A stretch of DNA of 64,000 bases, taken from Algoriphagus limi (GTDB lineage Bacteria > Bacteroidota > Bacteroidia > Cytophagales > Cyclobacteriaceae). This document shows, piece after piece, positions 37,821 through 47,793 of the stretch; position 1 is the stretch's first letter; every line of letters begins with the position of its first letter. Below the pieces are notes generated by a model, which had not been told where the DNA came from, did not search any database, and saw nothing but the letters and a program-made list of their open reading frames with translations. The stretch lies in NCBI RefSeq assembly GCF_024919275.1, contig NZ_JANWGH010000001.1:1558296-1622295 (forward strand). The letters are read 5' to 3'. Position numbers and translations under genes: made by a program.

Positions 37821-38620
37821 CACAAACCAAATACTGATCTAGCTTCCAAAACCACCTCAGTTGGGCGATTGTTTGACAAGTGGTTTTGCCATTCATCCAA
37901 ATCCGAAACACGCATTTTATGATCCATCCATAGGACTTCCTCTAGCCCTAGATATATCGCAAAATGATCGATTCGTTTTTGTTCATCATGAAAAATAAAC
38001 AAATCTCCCGGCATAGCATGATTGAAAGGTAAAATCCTGCCTGGCAAAGCTGCAGCATGCCAAGTATATCCTCCAATGGTGTAAATCAGTGCAAAGCCCA
38101 AGACTTCATCTAATCCAAAAATACTTCTTCCTCCAGGTTGCCAAGGAGCATTGATATAGCGTAATGCAATTTCAATCAATTCTTCCCGATCTGCTCGATG
38201 GGCATGACTTCGACTAGCCCCAGTAAAACCAATGGTATCCTGCCAATTGAAAAGTTCCAGTTCCGAAAAATGAAGGCGACTTCCTGGCAGCAAATAAAGA
38301 TTTGTTCCTTGGTATTCAATCGCAGCAATTGGACTGGTCACTACCTGAAAATCCTGACTCAAAAACTTCAAATAGTCTTGCTGCGGAATTTCCTTCAAAG
38401 ACTTGGAAGAAATCCAACCTCCTATCCTACTGTCCTCGTGGAAAATTCGATACCATTGACGGTCTTGTGAAACCGCCAATACCTGATAGCACTCTCCAAA
38501 AAGCAATTGAGTAATTAAAGCTGAGTCGCGGGAAGGTTTTTTGTAGACCGGCAACATGGTCTGTCTACAGATTCCATACGCATCACTTAAGGGCCATTCG
38601 CTGAAGTTCTCTTTTGGCAT
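37820..38620 (-). CDS. NlpC/P60-like protein lacking the catalytic Cys
   Basis: The 266-residue protein has an SH3-type domain (GICRQTMLPVYKKPSRDS, about 16-75), a second SH3-like region and a C-terminal NlpC/P60 fold from about 150. Where active enzymes read G-[IV]-DCSGF, this one reads GLDEVLGF, so the nucleophile Cys is absent. The catalytic-His segment RIDHFAIYLG and the preceding PGDLFIF remain. No signal peptide is seen. It may bind peptidoglycan or a peptide without cutting it. Its start lies 38 bp inside smpB. Confidence 0.7.
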   Translation of the reverse strand: MPKENFSEWPLSDAYGICRQTMLPVYKKPSRDSALITQLLFGECYQVLAVSQDRQWYRIFHEDSRIGGWISSKSLKEIPQQDYLKFLSQDFQVVTSPIAAIEYQGTNLYLLPGSRLHFSELELFNWQDTIGFTGASRSHAHRADREELIEIALRYINAPWQPGGRSIFGLDEVLGFALIYTIGGYTWHAAALPGRILPFNHAMPGDLFIFHDEQKRIDHFAIYLGLEEVLWMDHKMRVSDLDEWQNHLSNNRPTEVVLEARSVFGL

Positions 38621-39050
38621 CTTTTTCCTTCAAATCCTGTCGTTTGTCGTGCATTTTTTTACCACGACCCAGGGCGATTTCCATCTTAGCCAACCCTCGG
38701 TCATTGATAAATATACGAACAGGAATGATAGTCAGCCCCTTTTCTTGAGACTTCGTTCGGAGTTTTTCCAGTTCTTTTTTATTCAAAAGTAATTTTCGAT
38801 CCCTTACGGCCTCATGATTGTAGCTGGCAGCCATAGAATATGGCGCGATATGCATCTGTCGAACATATAATTCATCGTCCAGAAAAATGCAAAAAGACTC
38901 AGTCAAGGAAACTTTTCCCTCTCGAAGGGATTTGATTTCGGTTCCTTTTAAAACCAAGCCTGCCACATACGTTTCCAAAAATTCAAATTGAAAACTGGCC
39001 TTCTTATTCTTGATATTGATGATTTTCTCAAATTTCTTTTTTGTAGCCAT
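38583..39050 (-). CDS. smpB: SsrA-binding protein SmpB
   Basis: The 155-residue protein binds tmRNA and brings it to stalled ribosomes for trans-translation. Typical parts are NKKASFQFEFLETYVAGL, GTEIKSLREGKVSL and the basic C-terminal tail KKMHDKRQDLKEKDAKRE that reaches into the decoding centre. It lies 1 bp after the tsaD stop. The tmRNA gene itself is not in the window. Confidence 0.95.
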   Translation of the reverse strand: MATKKKFEKIINIKNKKASFQFEFLETYVAGLVLKGTEIKSLREGKVSLTESFCIFLDDELYVRQMHIAPYSMAASYNHEAVRDRKLLLNKKELEKLRTKSQEKGLTIIPVRIFINDRGLAKMEIALGRGKKMHDKRQDLKEKDAKRELQRMALK

Positions 39051-39051
39051 A

Positions 39052-40065
39052 TCAAATTTTCATTTTGGCTAATGGGGTAACGTCCAAGGATGAAAATTCA
39101 CCCTTCAGGTATTTATAATGTGCTGCAATGGCAATCATCCCTGCATTATCTGTACAATATTCAAATTTTGGAATGTACAAGTTCCATCCTTTTTTCTTTG
39201 CTATTTGGGTCAAGGTATTTCTTAACCCTGAATTGGCAGAAACTCCTCCGGCAATCGCAATTTCTTTGATTTGGAGCTTTTTTGAAGCCTCTTCGAGTTT
39301 GATACGAAGCATTTCGATCAAGGTGTATTGGATGCTAGCGCAAAGGTCAGAAAGATTTTCCTGAATGAAATTCGGATTCTCTTTCATTTTATCCTGAAGG
39401 AAATAAAGAACAGCTGTCTTTATTCCACTGAATGAGAAATTCAATCCTGGCATTCGGGTGATAGGAAACTGGAAGGTTTTGGGATTTCCCTCATTGGCAT
39501 ATCGATCAATCAAAGGTCCTCCCGGATAAGGCAAGCCTAAAAGCTTGGCGGTTTTATCAAAAGCCTCCCCAACCGCATCATCCCGAGTTTCCCCGATTAC
39601 TTCCATTTCTAAATGATCTTTTACCAAAACCAATTGGGTATGACCACCACTGACGGTCAGGCAAAGAAAGGGAAATGAAGGCTTGGGATTTTCAATGAAA
39701 TGTGCCAAAACATGCGCTTGCATATGATTGACCTCGATCAAAGGAATATCAAGTGCTTGTGCTAGTGACTTTGCAAAACTAACTCCTACCAACAAAGCTC
39801 CCATCAAACCTGGCCCACGCGTAAAGGCGATTGCTGACAATTGGCTTTTTGAAATTCCCGCCGAAACCAAAGCTTCAGACACAACAGGAACGATATTTTC
39901 CTGATGTGCTCGAGAAGCCAATTCGGGAACTACACCCCCATATTTTTCGTGGACAGATTGTGTGGCGACAATATTATTAAGTACTTTGCCATTATAGATG
40001 ACAGAGGCAGAAGTTTCGTCACACGAAGACTCTATAGCCAGAATATAAATATCTCTAGTACCCAT
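39052..40065 (-). CDS. tsaD: tRNA N6-adenosine threonylcarbamoyltransferase TsaD
   Basis: The 337-residue protein transfers threonylcarbamoyl to A37 of ANN-decoding tRNAs, together with TsaB and TsaE. It shows AIESSCDET at the N-terminus, the metal His pair in HMQAHVLAHF, VSGGHTQLV and AIAGGVSANSGLR. The ATG at 40065-40063 shares base 40065 with the start codon of the divergent tamB, so its promoter must lie inside tamB. smpB follows after 1 bp. Confidence 0.96.
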   Translation of the reverse strand: MGTRDIYILAIESSCDETSASVIYNGKVLNNIVATQSVHEKYGGVVPELASRAHQENIVPVVSEALVSAGISKSQLSAIAFTRGPGLMGALLVGVSFAKSLAQALDIPLIEVNHMQAHVLAHFIENPKPSFPFLCLTVSGGHTQLVLVKDHLEMEVIGETRDDAVGEAFDKTAKLLGLPYPGGPLIDRYANEGNPKTFQFPITRMPGLNFSFSGIKTAVLYFLQDKMKENPNFIQENLSDLCASIQYTLIEMLRIKLEEASKKLQIKEIAIAGGVSANSGLRNTLTQIAKKKGWNLYIPKFEYCTDNAGMIAIAAHYKYLKGEFSSLDVTPLAKMKI

Positions 40066-43000
40066 TGGAAAAGAAGCCGAAAGTTACGGATTTTTTACAC
40101 AAGACCTTCCGTGTACTGCTTTGGGTGGTGTTTTACTTTTTAGTCTTAATCCTACTCATCGGTGCCCTAGTTCAGTTTACTCCTGTCCAAAATTGGCTAA
40201 TTGATAGGGTAACTAGCTACCTTAACGACCGTACCAATTTTACGGCTTCCATCGATAAAATTCAGATTTCTTGGTGGGATGCTTTAACTATTCAAAATCT
40301 TGAGATTCGGGATACGCATGATAGTCTGATGATTGGCACCAAAGAGGCTTTTGTGGACTTTGAACTCAGTTCCCTTCTTGAGAAAGGAAATCCCACTATT
40401 GACCAAGTGCGAGTTGAGCAGGCGAAAATTCAATTAATTACCCATGAAGGCGATTCCATCATGAATATCAATCAATGGGTAAGTGAATTAAGCGAAGCGT
40501 TTGGTTCAAGTGAAAGTTCCGGTGGCGGGAAGTTTTCAATCACCTCCATTGATTTCCGCAATTCCTCATTTGCACTGATAAACGGTAATTCAGAACCCAT
40601 CACCGAAGGCTTGGATTATAACCGGATGCGGTTTTCAGACATTCAATTGTCTGCTTCAAATTTTGTCACCGAAGGAGGAGGAGTAAAACTGGACATTGGC
40701 CATCTTTCGGGAAAAGAAAATGCTTCGGGCCTTGAAATCAAGGAATTCAAGACCAATTACACCTTCGCTCCCACTTTCATGGAATTTGACCATTTGAAAT
40801 TGGTCAGTAATGAAAGTCATATCAGGGACTACCTCAAATTTGAATATGATTCCCCTACTTCACTCTCTAATTTTGTCACGGATGTAAAAATCACGGCCCG
40901 GATGGAAGAAACCATCCTGGGATTAGGTGATTTGAATTTCTTTGCCCCCTCTCTTCCAAATATAGAAGATCAAATTATCCTGAGCGGAGAGGTATCAGGG
41001 CCTATAGCAGATATAAAATCCGATGAGTTTTTACTTCGAATCGGTCAAAAAACAGAAATATTCGGTGCATTTTATCTAGACGGGCTTCCCGAAATTGAAG
41101 ACACCTATATTAATCTTTCCCTTAAAAATTCCACCATTCAGACTCGAGATTTGAGTCCTTATCTTGATCCTGAATTAGCCAAGCAGGTAAACAAATTCGG
41201 AACGATTCGGCTAAATGCGGATTTTGCAGGTTTGCTAAATCGTTTTACTACCAATGGTGATTTCAAAACATCCATTGGAAGTCTAAATGGACGAGTAAAC
41301 TACGACAAAAAGGGTGATATCAACTCCGTGGTTTCTAAGGTACAAATCAATAATCTGAACCTCGGAGTACTCACGGATCAGCCGGACTTAATTCAAAAAG
41401 TGTCCCTAGATGGAAATGTGAATTTACAGGGGAGCAATGCAGAAGATCTACTATTGGATCTCAATGCTTCCATCTCCAGTTTAGGTTTGATGGGATATAA
41501 TTACACCAATATTCAAACTGATGCCCAATATGGTTTAGAACTTTTTGAAGGAAACCTTTCCATCCAAGATCCAAATTTGGCCTTAAATGGATCAGGCTCG
41601 ATCAATTTGAAGGAGAGTTTTGAATCAATCAATATCCGACTTCAGTTGGATTCTGCAAATCTACAAGCAATAAATTTGGTCGACACCTCCGCTTTTGTTC
41701 ATGGATATCTTGAAATGGACACACGGGGAATAGAACTCGATAAACTGACCGGAATCATGCGCTTCAGGGACATCATGATCGGTTACGAAGACCGGGTTTT
41801 AGATTTGGGTGATTTCAGCTTTCAATCACTTTTTGCTGGGGGAACACGTACCATGTCTCTTAATTCTGACTACATCGTCGCCGGAGCTTCGGGTCAGTTC
41901 AATCTAAATCAAATGAGTAAGGATTTGCCTTTCCTTTTGGATCAATACCTGGCAATTCTAACTCAAGAGGAACCGGCTATTGCAGACCTAGAGCAAAATT
42001 TCAATTTACCCTACAACCTGGATTTAAACGTCAGATTGATTGATGTAAATCCAATACTGAACCTAGTTCAGCCTGATTTATATGTTTCAAAAAACACACT
42101 AATTGAAGGTGCATTTTACCAAACCTCGGAAAATACGATTTTCAACTTTTTCACAAGTATTGACACGATCCGATTCCAAGGTAATGAAGCACGGGATGTC
42201 AATGTTGACTTCAACACTTCTAAATTCATCAATGGACCGGAGATTCTTGCTTCTTTCTATGTTTTCTCCAAGCAGCAAAACCTTGGGGGCAAACTTGATT
42301 TCAGCAATTTGGGATTTGAGGCCATTTGGAACAATGAAGCATTGGATTTGAATTTTGCTTTGGATCAGGATTCAACCCAAAGTCATGCGAGAATCAATGC
42401 CGTAGCCCAGTTTTCAGCTGAAGAAACTAAAATTCAGATGCTTAAGTCTCAATTGGAGGTTTTGAGCAATAACTGGGAGTTTGATCCTGATAATCAAATT
42501 AGAATTCTTCCAAACTCGGTAGTATTTGAAAATTTAAGGCTACATTCTGGAAATCAAGAAATTAAAGCCGAAGGGGTTTTAGGTAAGTCAGTTGAAAAAA
42601 AATGGACCCTCTCACTCAAGGATGTCAATGCGAATATTCTAAACACTTTTGCCCCTCAGGAATATGAAGGAGCAATTAATGGTTTGGTTACCGCCTATTT
42701 TGGAGCTGATGACCAGCTGATTTTAAATTCTCAAATCACAATCAATGGACTTGCTATCAATGAAATCCCTGTAGGTGATTTGATTACCCAAGCTGATCTA
42801 GCTGATAATGCCTTGGACTTGGATATTAGGAATGTTCTAAACGGAAAAAAAACTATTGATCTTTCAGGTTCATTAGGATTGAGAGACTTGAACTTCGATT
42901 TGAAAGGGGATTTAGAAGATGCAGAGCTGGCAATTTTCGAACCTTTCCTTTCCAATTACCTCTCGGATATGGGAGGTAGTATTTCAGGAAACATCCAATT

Positions 43001-44663
43001 GCAGGGTGACCCTATCAAACCCATTCTTCAAGGGGAAGGAAAAATCAACAAGGGGAAAGTTCGGGTAAACTTCCTAAACACCCTCTATCAGTTAGACGGC
43101 AGTATTTTATTTACACCAGGAGAAATTCGCTTTGATCGATTGGTAGCGAAAGACGTGCGGGGAAATACCGCAAACCTGAATGGCGGGCTAACCTATCAAG
43201 GGATAAAAGATATTTTGCTAGATATCCATGCCAACCTGAATAATTTCCAAGTGATGAACACCAGTGTCAAAGACAATGAGGTCTTTTATGGAAATGTGTA
43301 TGTCACAGGTGGGCTTGACATCACAGGGACAACAAGTAACTTGGTCATTGATGCTAGAGCAACCAGTCAGCCCGATACTCGGATTTTTATTCCGCTCTCA
43401 TCTAGTGATGAGCAGGTTAGTGAGGATTATATCCACTTTATCAATATTTATGACACTGTTTCTGTCCAAGGCTTAAGTGAGGAAATCAATCGACTAGATA
43501 TCCAAAATGTACAAATGAACTTCGTGTTGGATGTCACTCCAGATGCCTATGCCGAAATTATTATTGACCCAAGGACTCAAGAAAAAATTTCAGGAAGGGG
43601 AAGAGGTGTTTTGACAATGAATATCGACACCCAAGGAGCCTTCTCATTGAATGGCACCTATGAAGTCACCGAAGCCACCTATAATTTCTCTCTTTACAAT
43701 GTTGTAAAGAAAGATTTTACAGTGGATCCAGGAGGAAGAATTTCGTGGTATGGCGACCCTTATCAAGGAGTCATGGATCTAACAGCCCGCTATGAAGAAT
43801 CGGTATCCATCCAACCTCTGTTGGCAACAAGTACAACAGGTCAAGAAAACACAGTAGCCAATCGCCGCTATCCGGTGGGTGTCATCATGGAACTGAATGG
43901 AGAGTTACTTTCCCCTGACATTGAATTCGGGTTTGACTTCTCCGAATTCCCAAATACAGGTGATTTACAAACTGCTATTTCCTCCTTCCAGTCCAGAGTG
44001 GCGAATGATGAACAGGAAATGAACCGACAGGTGTTCTCAGTAATCATGACCCGTTCATTCTCTCCAGAAGGACAATTTGCAGGAGTAAACTCTCTATCAA
44101 ACAGTCTTGGACAATTGCTTTCTGCTCAGTTAAACTCATTTTTGGGTCAAGTCGATAAGAATCTGGAAATCAATGTTGATTTAGCGACTTTGGATCAAAA
44201 TGCCCTTGAAACGTTCCAATTGAGTGTTGCATACACTTTCTTAGACGGAAGACTTCGGGTTTCCCGAGATGGTGGATTTACGGACAATACCGGCCAAGCT
44301 GGTGCTGCCGCAATCATCGGAGACTGGCAAGCAGAATATCTTTTAACTGAGGATGGGGTTTATCGAATTAGAATCTTTAACCGAAATAATTTCAACACCT
44401 TTACTTCCCTTTCTCTTTCCAGAAATGTGGCTACCTATGGAGTAGCTCTTTCTCAAAACGTATCTTTCAATTCCTTCTCAGAACTATTTGAAAAAATCAT
44501 TCGAAAAAAGAAACGAAATTCTAGTTTGGTTGAAGATTCCGATTACTTCTTGCGATACAATGACGGGGAAGATTGGCAGCAAATCGATTTAACTCCTGTG
44601 GAGAATAAACTGGACTCCACTTACAATCGACCGATTCAATACCTTCCTTTTCCCAATCGATAG
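40065..44663 (+). CDS. tamB: Translocation/assembly module TamB-like protein
   Basis: The 1532-residue protein has an N-terminal signal-anchor (about 17-40, VLLWVVFYFLVLILLIG), a very long beta-rich periplasmic part and the TamB/DUF490 C-terminal domain, ending around FQLSVAYTFLDGRLRVSRDGG. TamB-type proteins bridge inner and outer membrane in envelope assembly, by helping barrel insertion or by carrying phospholipid. The start is a TTG; no ATG exists before the anchor. Bacteroidota TamB proteins are usually this long. Confidence 0.88.
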   Translation: MEKKPKVTDFLHKTFRVLLWVVFYFLVLILLIGALVQFTPVQNWLIDRVTSYLNDRTNFTASIDKIQISWWDALTIQNLEIRDTHDSLMIGTKEAFVDFELSSLLEKGNPTIDQVRVEQAKIQLITHEGDSIMNINQWVSELSEAFGSSESSGGGKFSITSIDFRNSSFALINGNSEPITEGLDYNRMRFSDIQLSASNFVTEGGGVKLDIGHLSGKENASGLEIKEFKTNYTFAPTFMEFDHLKLVSNESHIRDYLKFEYDSPTSLSNFVTDVKITARMEETILGLGDLNFFAPSLPNIEDQIILSGEVSGPIADIKSDEFLLRIGQKTEIFGAFYLDGLPEIEDTYINLSLKNSTIQTRDLSPYLDPELAKQVNKFGTIRLNADFAGLLNRFTTNGDFKTSIGSLNGRVNYDKKGDINSVVSKVQINNLNLGVLTDQPDLIQKVSLDGNVNLQGSNAEDLLLDLNASISSLGLMGYNYTNIQTDAQYGLELFEGNLSIQDPNLALNGSGSINLKESFESINIRLQLDSANLQAINLVDTSAFVHGYLEMDTRGIELDKLTGIMRFRDIMIGYEDRVLDLGDFSFQSLFAGGTRTMSLNSDYIVAGASGQFNLNQMSKDLPFLLDQYLAILTQEEPAIADLEQNFNLPYNLDLNVRLIDVNPILNLVQPDLYVSKNTLIEGAFYQTSENTIFNFFTSIDTIRFQGNEARDVNVDFNTSKFINGPEILASFYVFSKQQNLGGKLDFSNLGFEAIWNNEALDLNFALDQDSTQSHARINAVAQFSAEETKIQMLKSQLEVLSNNWEFDPDNQIRILPNSVVFENLRLHSGNQEIKAEGVLGKSVEKKWTLSLKDVNANILNTFAPQEYEGAINGLVTAYFGADDQLILNSQITINGLAINEIPVGDLITQADLADNALDLDIRNVLNGKKTIDLSGSLGLRDLNFDLKGDLEDAELAIFEPFLSNYLSDMGGSISGNIQLQGDPIKPILQGEGKINKGKVRVNFLNTLYQLDGSILFTPGEIRFDRLVAKDVRGNTANLNGGLTYQGIKDILLDIHANLNNFQVMNTSVKDNEVFYGNVYVTGGLDITGTTSNLVIDARATSQPDTRIFIPLSSSDEQVSEDYIHFINIYDTVSVQGLSEEINRLDIQNVQMNFVLDVTPDAYAEIIIDPRTQEKISGRGRGVLTMNIDTQGAFSLNGTYEVTEATYNFSLYNVVKKDFTVDPGGRISWYGDPYQGVMDLTARYEESVSIQPLLATSTTGQENTVANRRYPVGVIMELNGELLSPDIEFGFDFSEFPNTGDLQTAISSFQSRVANDEQEMNRQVFSVIMTRSFSPEGQFAGVNSLSNSLGQLLSAQLNSFLGQVDKNLEINVDLATLDQNALETFQLSVAYTFLDGRLRVSRDGGFTDNTGQAGAAAIIGDWQAEYLLTEDGVYRIRIFNRNNFNTFTSLSLSRNVATYGVALSQNVSFNSFSELFEKIIRKKKRNSSLVEDSDYFLRYNDGEDWQQIDLTPVENKLDSTYNRPIQYLPFPNR

Positions 44664-44710
44664 TCGAAACAATTCGAAGCTAAATAGCTTTCTTCTTAAA
44701 AACACAACAA

Positions 44711-46009
44711 ATGGAAAAAGTCACCCTTTTTTGGTTTAGAAGAGACCTCAGACTCGATGATAATACTGGGCTTTTTTATGCCCTACAACAGGAAAAAAAC
44801 GCACTTCCAATATTCATTTTTGATCAAAACATCCTAGAAAAATTGGAAGATAAAGACGATGCACGAGTTGGATTTATCCATGATCAAATCACAAAGCTAA
44901 AATCCCAACTCGAGCAAAAAGGAAGTTCCATGATTGTCCGAATCGGAAAGCCTTTAGAAATCTATAAATCCCTGTTGGAGGAATATTCAATTCAGGCTGT
45001 TTACACAAATCGGGATTATGAGCCTTATGCAAAGGAACGAGATCAAGCCGTATCCGAATTGCTCAAAAATCACGGAGCGGAATTTTTCACCTTTAAGGAT
45101 CAAATGATTTTCGAGCCGGGAGAAGTATTGAATGGATCCGGTGAATTCTACAAAGTTTTCACTCCCTACAGTAGGGTTTGGTTGGAGAACTTCAAAGGGC
45201 AAAAAATTGAGCCACTTTCGAATTTCCAATGGAAGAATCTTTATTCTACCAACCCCCTTCCACTTCCTAGCTTAGAGGAGGTTGGTTTCGAAAAATCAAC
45301 TATCGAAATCCCTCCAATGGAGACGGACGAAGACATTATCAAACATTATGATAAGACTCGAAATTTCCCGGCCATTCATGGAACAAGCCGATTAGGAATT
45401 CACCTTCGTTTCGGTACGATTTCTATTCGAAGGTTAGCCAAAATCGCCGCCAAACTGAATGCAACCTATTTAAATGAGTTGATTTGGCGGGAATTTTACA
45501 TGACCATTTTGGCCTTCAACCCTCAGGTAGTTGACAAGGCTTTCAAGCCTGCCTACGATCATATTCCTTGGAGAAATAACGAGGAAGAATTTGAAGCTTG
45601 GTGCCAAGGAAAAACGGGTTATCCTATTGTTGATGCAGGTATGCGGGAACTGAATGCTACAGGCTATATGCACAATCGAGTTCGCATGATTGTCGCATCT
45701 TTTCTAACCAAACACCTACTGATTGACTGGCGCTGGGGAGAGGCCTATTTTGCAAGAAAACTATTGGATTTTGAATTGGCTTCCAACAATGGCGGTTGGC
45801 AATGGGCTGCAGGAACCGGTACAGATGCCCAACCATATTTCCGGGTTTTTAATCCCGAATCGCAAACTGAAAAGTTTGATAAAGACTTGAAATATATCAA
45901 AAAATGGATCCCGGAATTAGGAACGGAAAAGTACCCAAAACCTATTGTTGATCATAAATTTGCAAGGCAACGAGCAATAGACACCTATAAAGAAGCACTA
46001 AACTCATGA
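44711..46009 (+). CDS. phrB: Deoxyribodipyrimidine photolyase (cryptochrome/photolyase family)
   Basis: The 432-residue flavoprotein repairs UV-made pyrimidine dimers with blue light. The N-terminal antenna domain starts with LFWFRRDLRLDDN. The FAD domain has TSRLGIHLRFGTISIRRL, VDAGMRELNATGYMHNRVRM and GWQWAAGTGTDAQPYF, typical of class I CPD photolyases. The next gene begins inside its stop codon (ATGA). Cryptochrome function without repair cannot be fully excluded. Confidence 0.9.
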   Translation: MEKVTLFWFRRDLRLDDNTGLFYALQQEKNALPIFIFDQNILEKLEDKDDARVGFIHDQITKLKSQLEQKGSSMIVRIGKPLEIYKSLLEEYSIQAVYTNRDYEPYAKERDQAVSELLKNHGAEFFTFKDQMIFEPGEVLNGSGEFYKVFTPYSRVWLENFKGQKIEPLSNFQWKNLYSTNPLPLPSLEEVGFEKSTIEIPPMETDEDIIKHYDKTRNFPAIHGTSRLGIHLRFGTISIRRLAKIAAKLNATYLNELIWREFYMTILAFNPQVVDKAFKPAYDHIPWRNNEEEFEAWCQGKTGYPIVDAGMRELNATGYMHNRVRMIVASFLTKHLLIDWRWGEAYFARKLLDFELASNNGGWQWAAGTGTDAQPYFRVFNPESQTEKFDKDLKYIKKWIPELGTEKYPKPIVDHKFARQRAIDTYKEALNS

Positions 46010-46956
46010 ATATTGGTGATCGCGTAAGGCTCCTTCACGGGAAGGAGGAAGGCATCATTAAGCGGATTTCTTCCAGTGGAAGAATTGAAGTGGAAATCGA
46101 GGATGGTTTTGTCATTCCTGCTTTGAAATCCGAAGCGGTGGTTATCCATTCTGCCGAATCTGCATATTTCGGAGAAAAGGAATCTGAAAGCGAAAAAGCT
46201 GAAATTCCTACTCCAATTTCATCACCAAAAGATCAGGGAATCTATTTGGCTTTTATCCCCATCAATGATCAAAATCTTAGCCTATACCTCGTCAATGACA
46301 GCAGCATGGATTATTTGTGCCATGCTTCTGAAGTGTATGGTTCGAATCAGCGGACCCTATTTGCGGAGAAATTGAAATCCGGAGAGGCAAAAAAGTTTGA
46401 TGATCGCATCATCAAAGAAATGAACGATTGGCCTTCATTTCTTCTCCGTTTTCTTCCCATCCAATCGAAATTAGAAAAGGCCAAACCGCCTTTTGAAAGG
46501 CAAATCAAAATTAAACCAACCCAATTCTTTAAGCACCTTTCAGAGATTCCAATCCTCAAAAAACGAGGTTATAGCTTTCATCTAGAGCAAACCACTCAGG
46601 AATTAGACATCCAAAAACTCAATCAGGAATTGGAATCAATTAGTTCAAAGCCAGCTATTGAACCCATCCAAAAGCCCGAAAAACGCGTGGACTTGCATAT
46701 CGAAGAACTTGTTCCAAATCATGAAAATTTGAGCAATTCTGAAATGCTACGAATTCAATTGGAGCATTTTGAAAAAACTTTGAATCAAGCAATCGCCTCG
46801 GGAATGCATGAAATCACCTTCGTACACGGGATAGGAAATGGCGTGCTTCGCAAAGAAATTCACAAGCGATTGAGTCAATTGACAAATATTCAGTACTTTC
46901 AAGACACGCAGAAAGATCAATGGGGCTATGGAGCCACTCTCGTTCGAATAACTTGA
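46006..46956 (+). CDS. DUF2027/Smr domain protein
   Basis: The 316-residue protein has an N-terminal KOW-like segment (IGDRVRLLHGKEEGIIKRI, 3-21), a DUF2027-type middle part and a C-terminal Smr domain (about 225-316) with RVDLHIEEL and the nuclease-associated loop HGIGNGVLRKEI. Smr domains, also found at the end of MutS2, cut or bind branched nucleic acids or RNA. Tight coupling to photolyase suggests a DNA-repair link but is only context. The same layout is common in Bacteroidota. Confidence 0.82.
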   Translation: MNIGDRVRLLHGKEEGIIKRISSSGRIEVEIEDGFVIPALKSEAVVIHSAESAYFGEKESESEKAEIPTPISSPKDQGIYLAFIPINDQNLSLYLVNDSSMDYLCHASEVYGSNQRTLFAEKLKSGEAKKFDDRIIKEMNDWPSFLLRFLPIQSKLEKAKPPFERQIKIKPTQFFKHLSEIPILKKRGYSFHLEQTTQELDIQKLNQELESISSKPAIEPIQKPEKRVDLHIEELVPNHENLSNSEMLRIQLEHFEKTLNQAIASGMHEITFVHGIGNGVLRKEIHKRLSQLTNIQYFQDTQKDQWGYGATLVRIT

Positions 46957-46959
46957 CCC

Positions 46960-47793
46960 ATGCAGACTAAAGTCTCCCGGATTTTTGAATTGTTTGAGAA
47001 AAACCTAAAGGAAGCGAAAAGTCTTTTTCTCGAACTCAGCAAACAGATAAAGTCCAAGAAAGCAGCCATGCTTTTCGAAAAGCTGGAATATTTGGAAATA
47101 TTCGGAGAACTTCTGGGTAAAATCCATTTTGAGCAGCAAGAATTTGCCAATCAACTATTTCGAGATTTCCGGATTTTACAAAAAGACCTTAAAAAAATCA
47201 TTCGGCTTAAAACCGTCGAAATTGGCCTACGTGACCGGCAAGTTCTCAAAAATCAAACTTTCAAAAGTTACGAAGCATTTTTAGCTGACCACAAAAAAGG
47301 ATTGCATACAGAAGCATTTGACCGGATTGTGGGAGGAACGATCTCCAGGTGGGAAAAATTAAATGTGGAGGTAAAAAACGGAAGTATTGGCCACAAGCCA
47401 ATAACTATCAGTACAGCGATTCATCAATTGGTCAATGAGGAGCTAGAATTTTTCCATATTGATTGGAAGAAAGGCTTGGACTCCAAAGCATGCAAGGACA
47501 TGGATGTCGGGCTCCGAAAAATCCTCCATTTGGAATTCATTCTTCAATATTTGGGTTTCAATCCCATCTTTGTCACTGCTATTCATGAAGAAATAGAAAG
47601 CCTCCTTCAGACTCTTTCTAAATGGTACAACAACCACCTCGAACTTCAATCCCTTTCTCAATATTTATCGGACAAAGAGCAGGTTTCCAAAAAGTATTTG
47701 GACTGGATTAAAGACCTTCAGACCAAAAAGAAAAGCCTGTCTTCCGCGGTAGAAAAACAGGCTCAGGAATTATTTCATAAGATTTTGGATTGA
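46960..47793 (+). CDS. Hypothetical CHAD-like helical protein
   Basis: The 277-residue protein is almost all helical and rich in Lys and Glu. The part from about 175 to 230 (VGLRKILHLEFILQYLGF, then a second helix and SKWYNNHLELQSLSQYL) recalls the CHAD domain, which binds polyphosphate through basic residues on paired helices. The similarity is weak and I am not sure of it. It starts 3 bp after the Smr gene and its stop abuts the stop of the convergent PLP enzyme. Confidence 0.5.
   Translation: MQTKVSRIFELFEKNLKEAKSLFLELSKQIKSKKAAMLFEKLEYLEIFGELLGKIHFEQQEFANQLFRDFRILQKDLKKIIRLKTVEIGLRDRQVLKNQTFKSYEAFLADHKKGLHTEAFDRIVGGTISRWEKLNVEVKNGSIGHKPITISTAIHQLVNEELEFFHIDWKKGLDSKACKDMDVGLRKILHLEFILQYLGFNPIFVTAIHEEIESLLQTLSKWYNNHLELQSLSQYLSDKEQVSKKYLDWIKDLQTKKKSLSSAVEKQAQELFHKILD

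Noticed and set aside
44677..44690. AAGCTA/TAGCTT stem between tamB and the photolyase gene
   Set aside because: Only six base pairs with a two-base loop and no T run; not a terminator.
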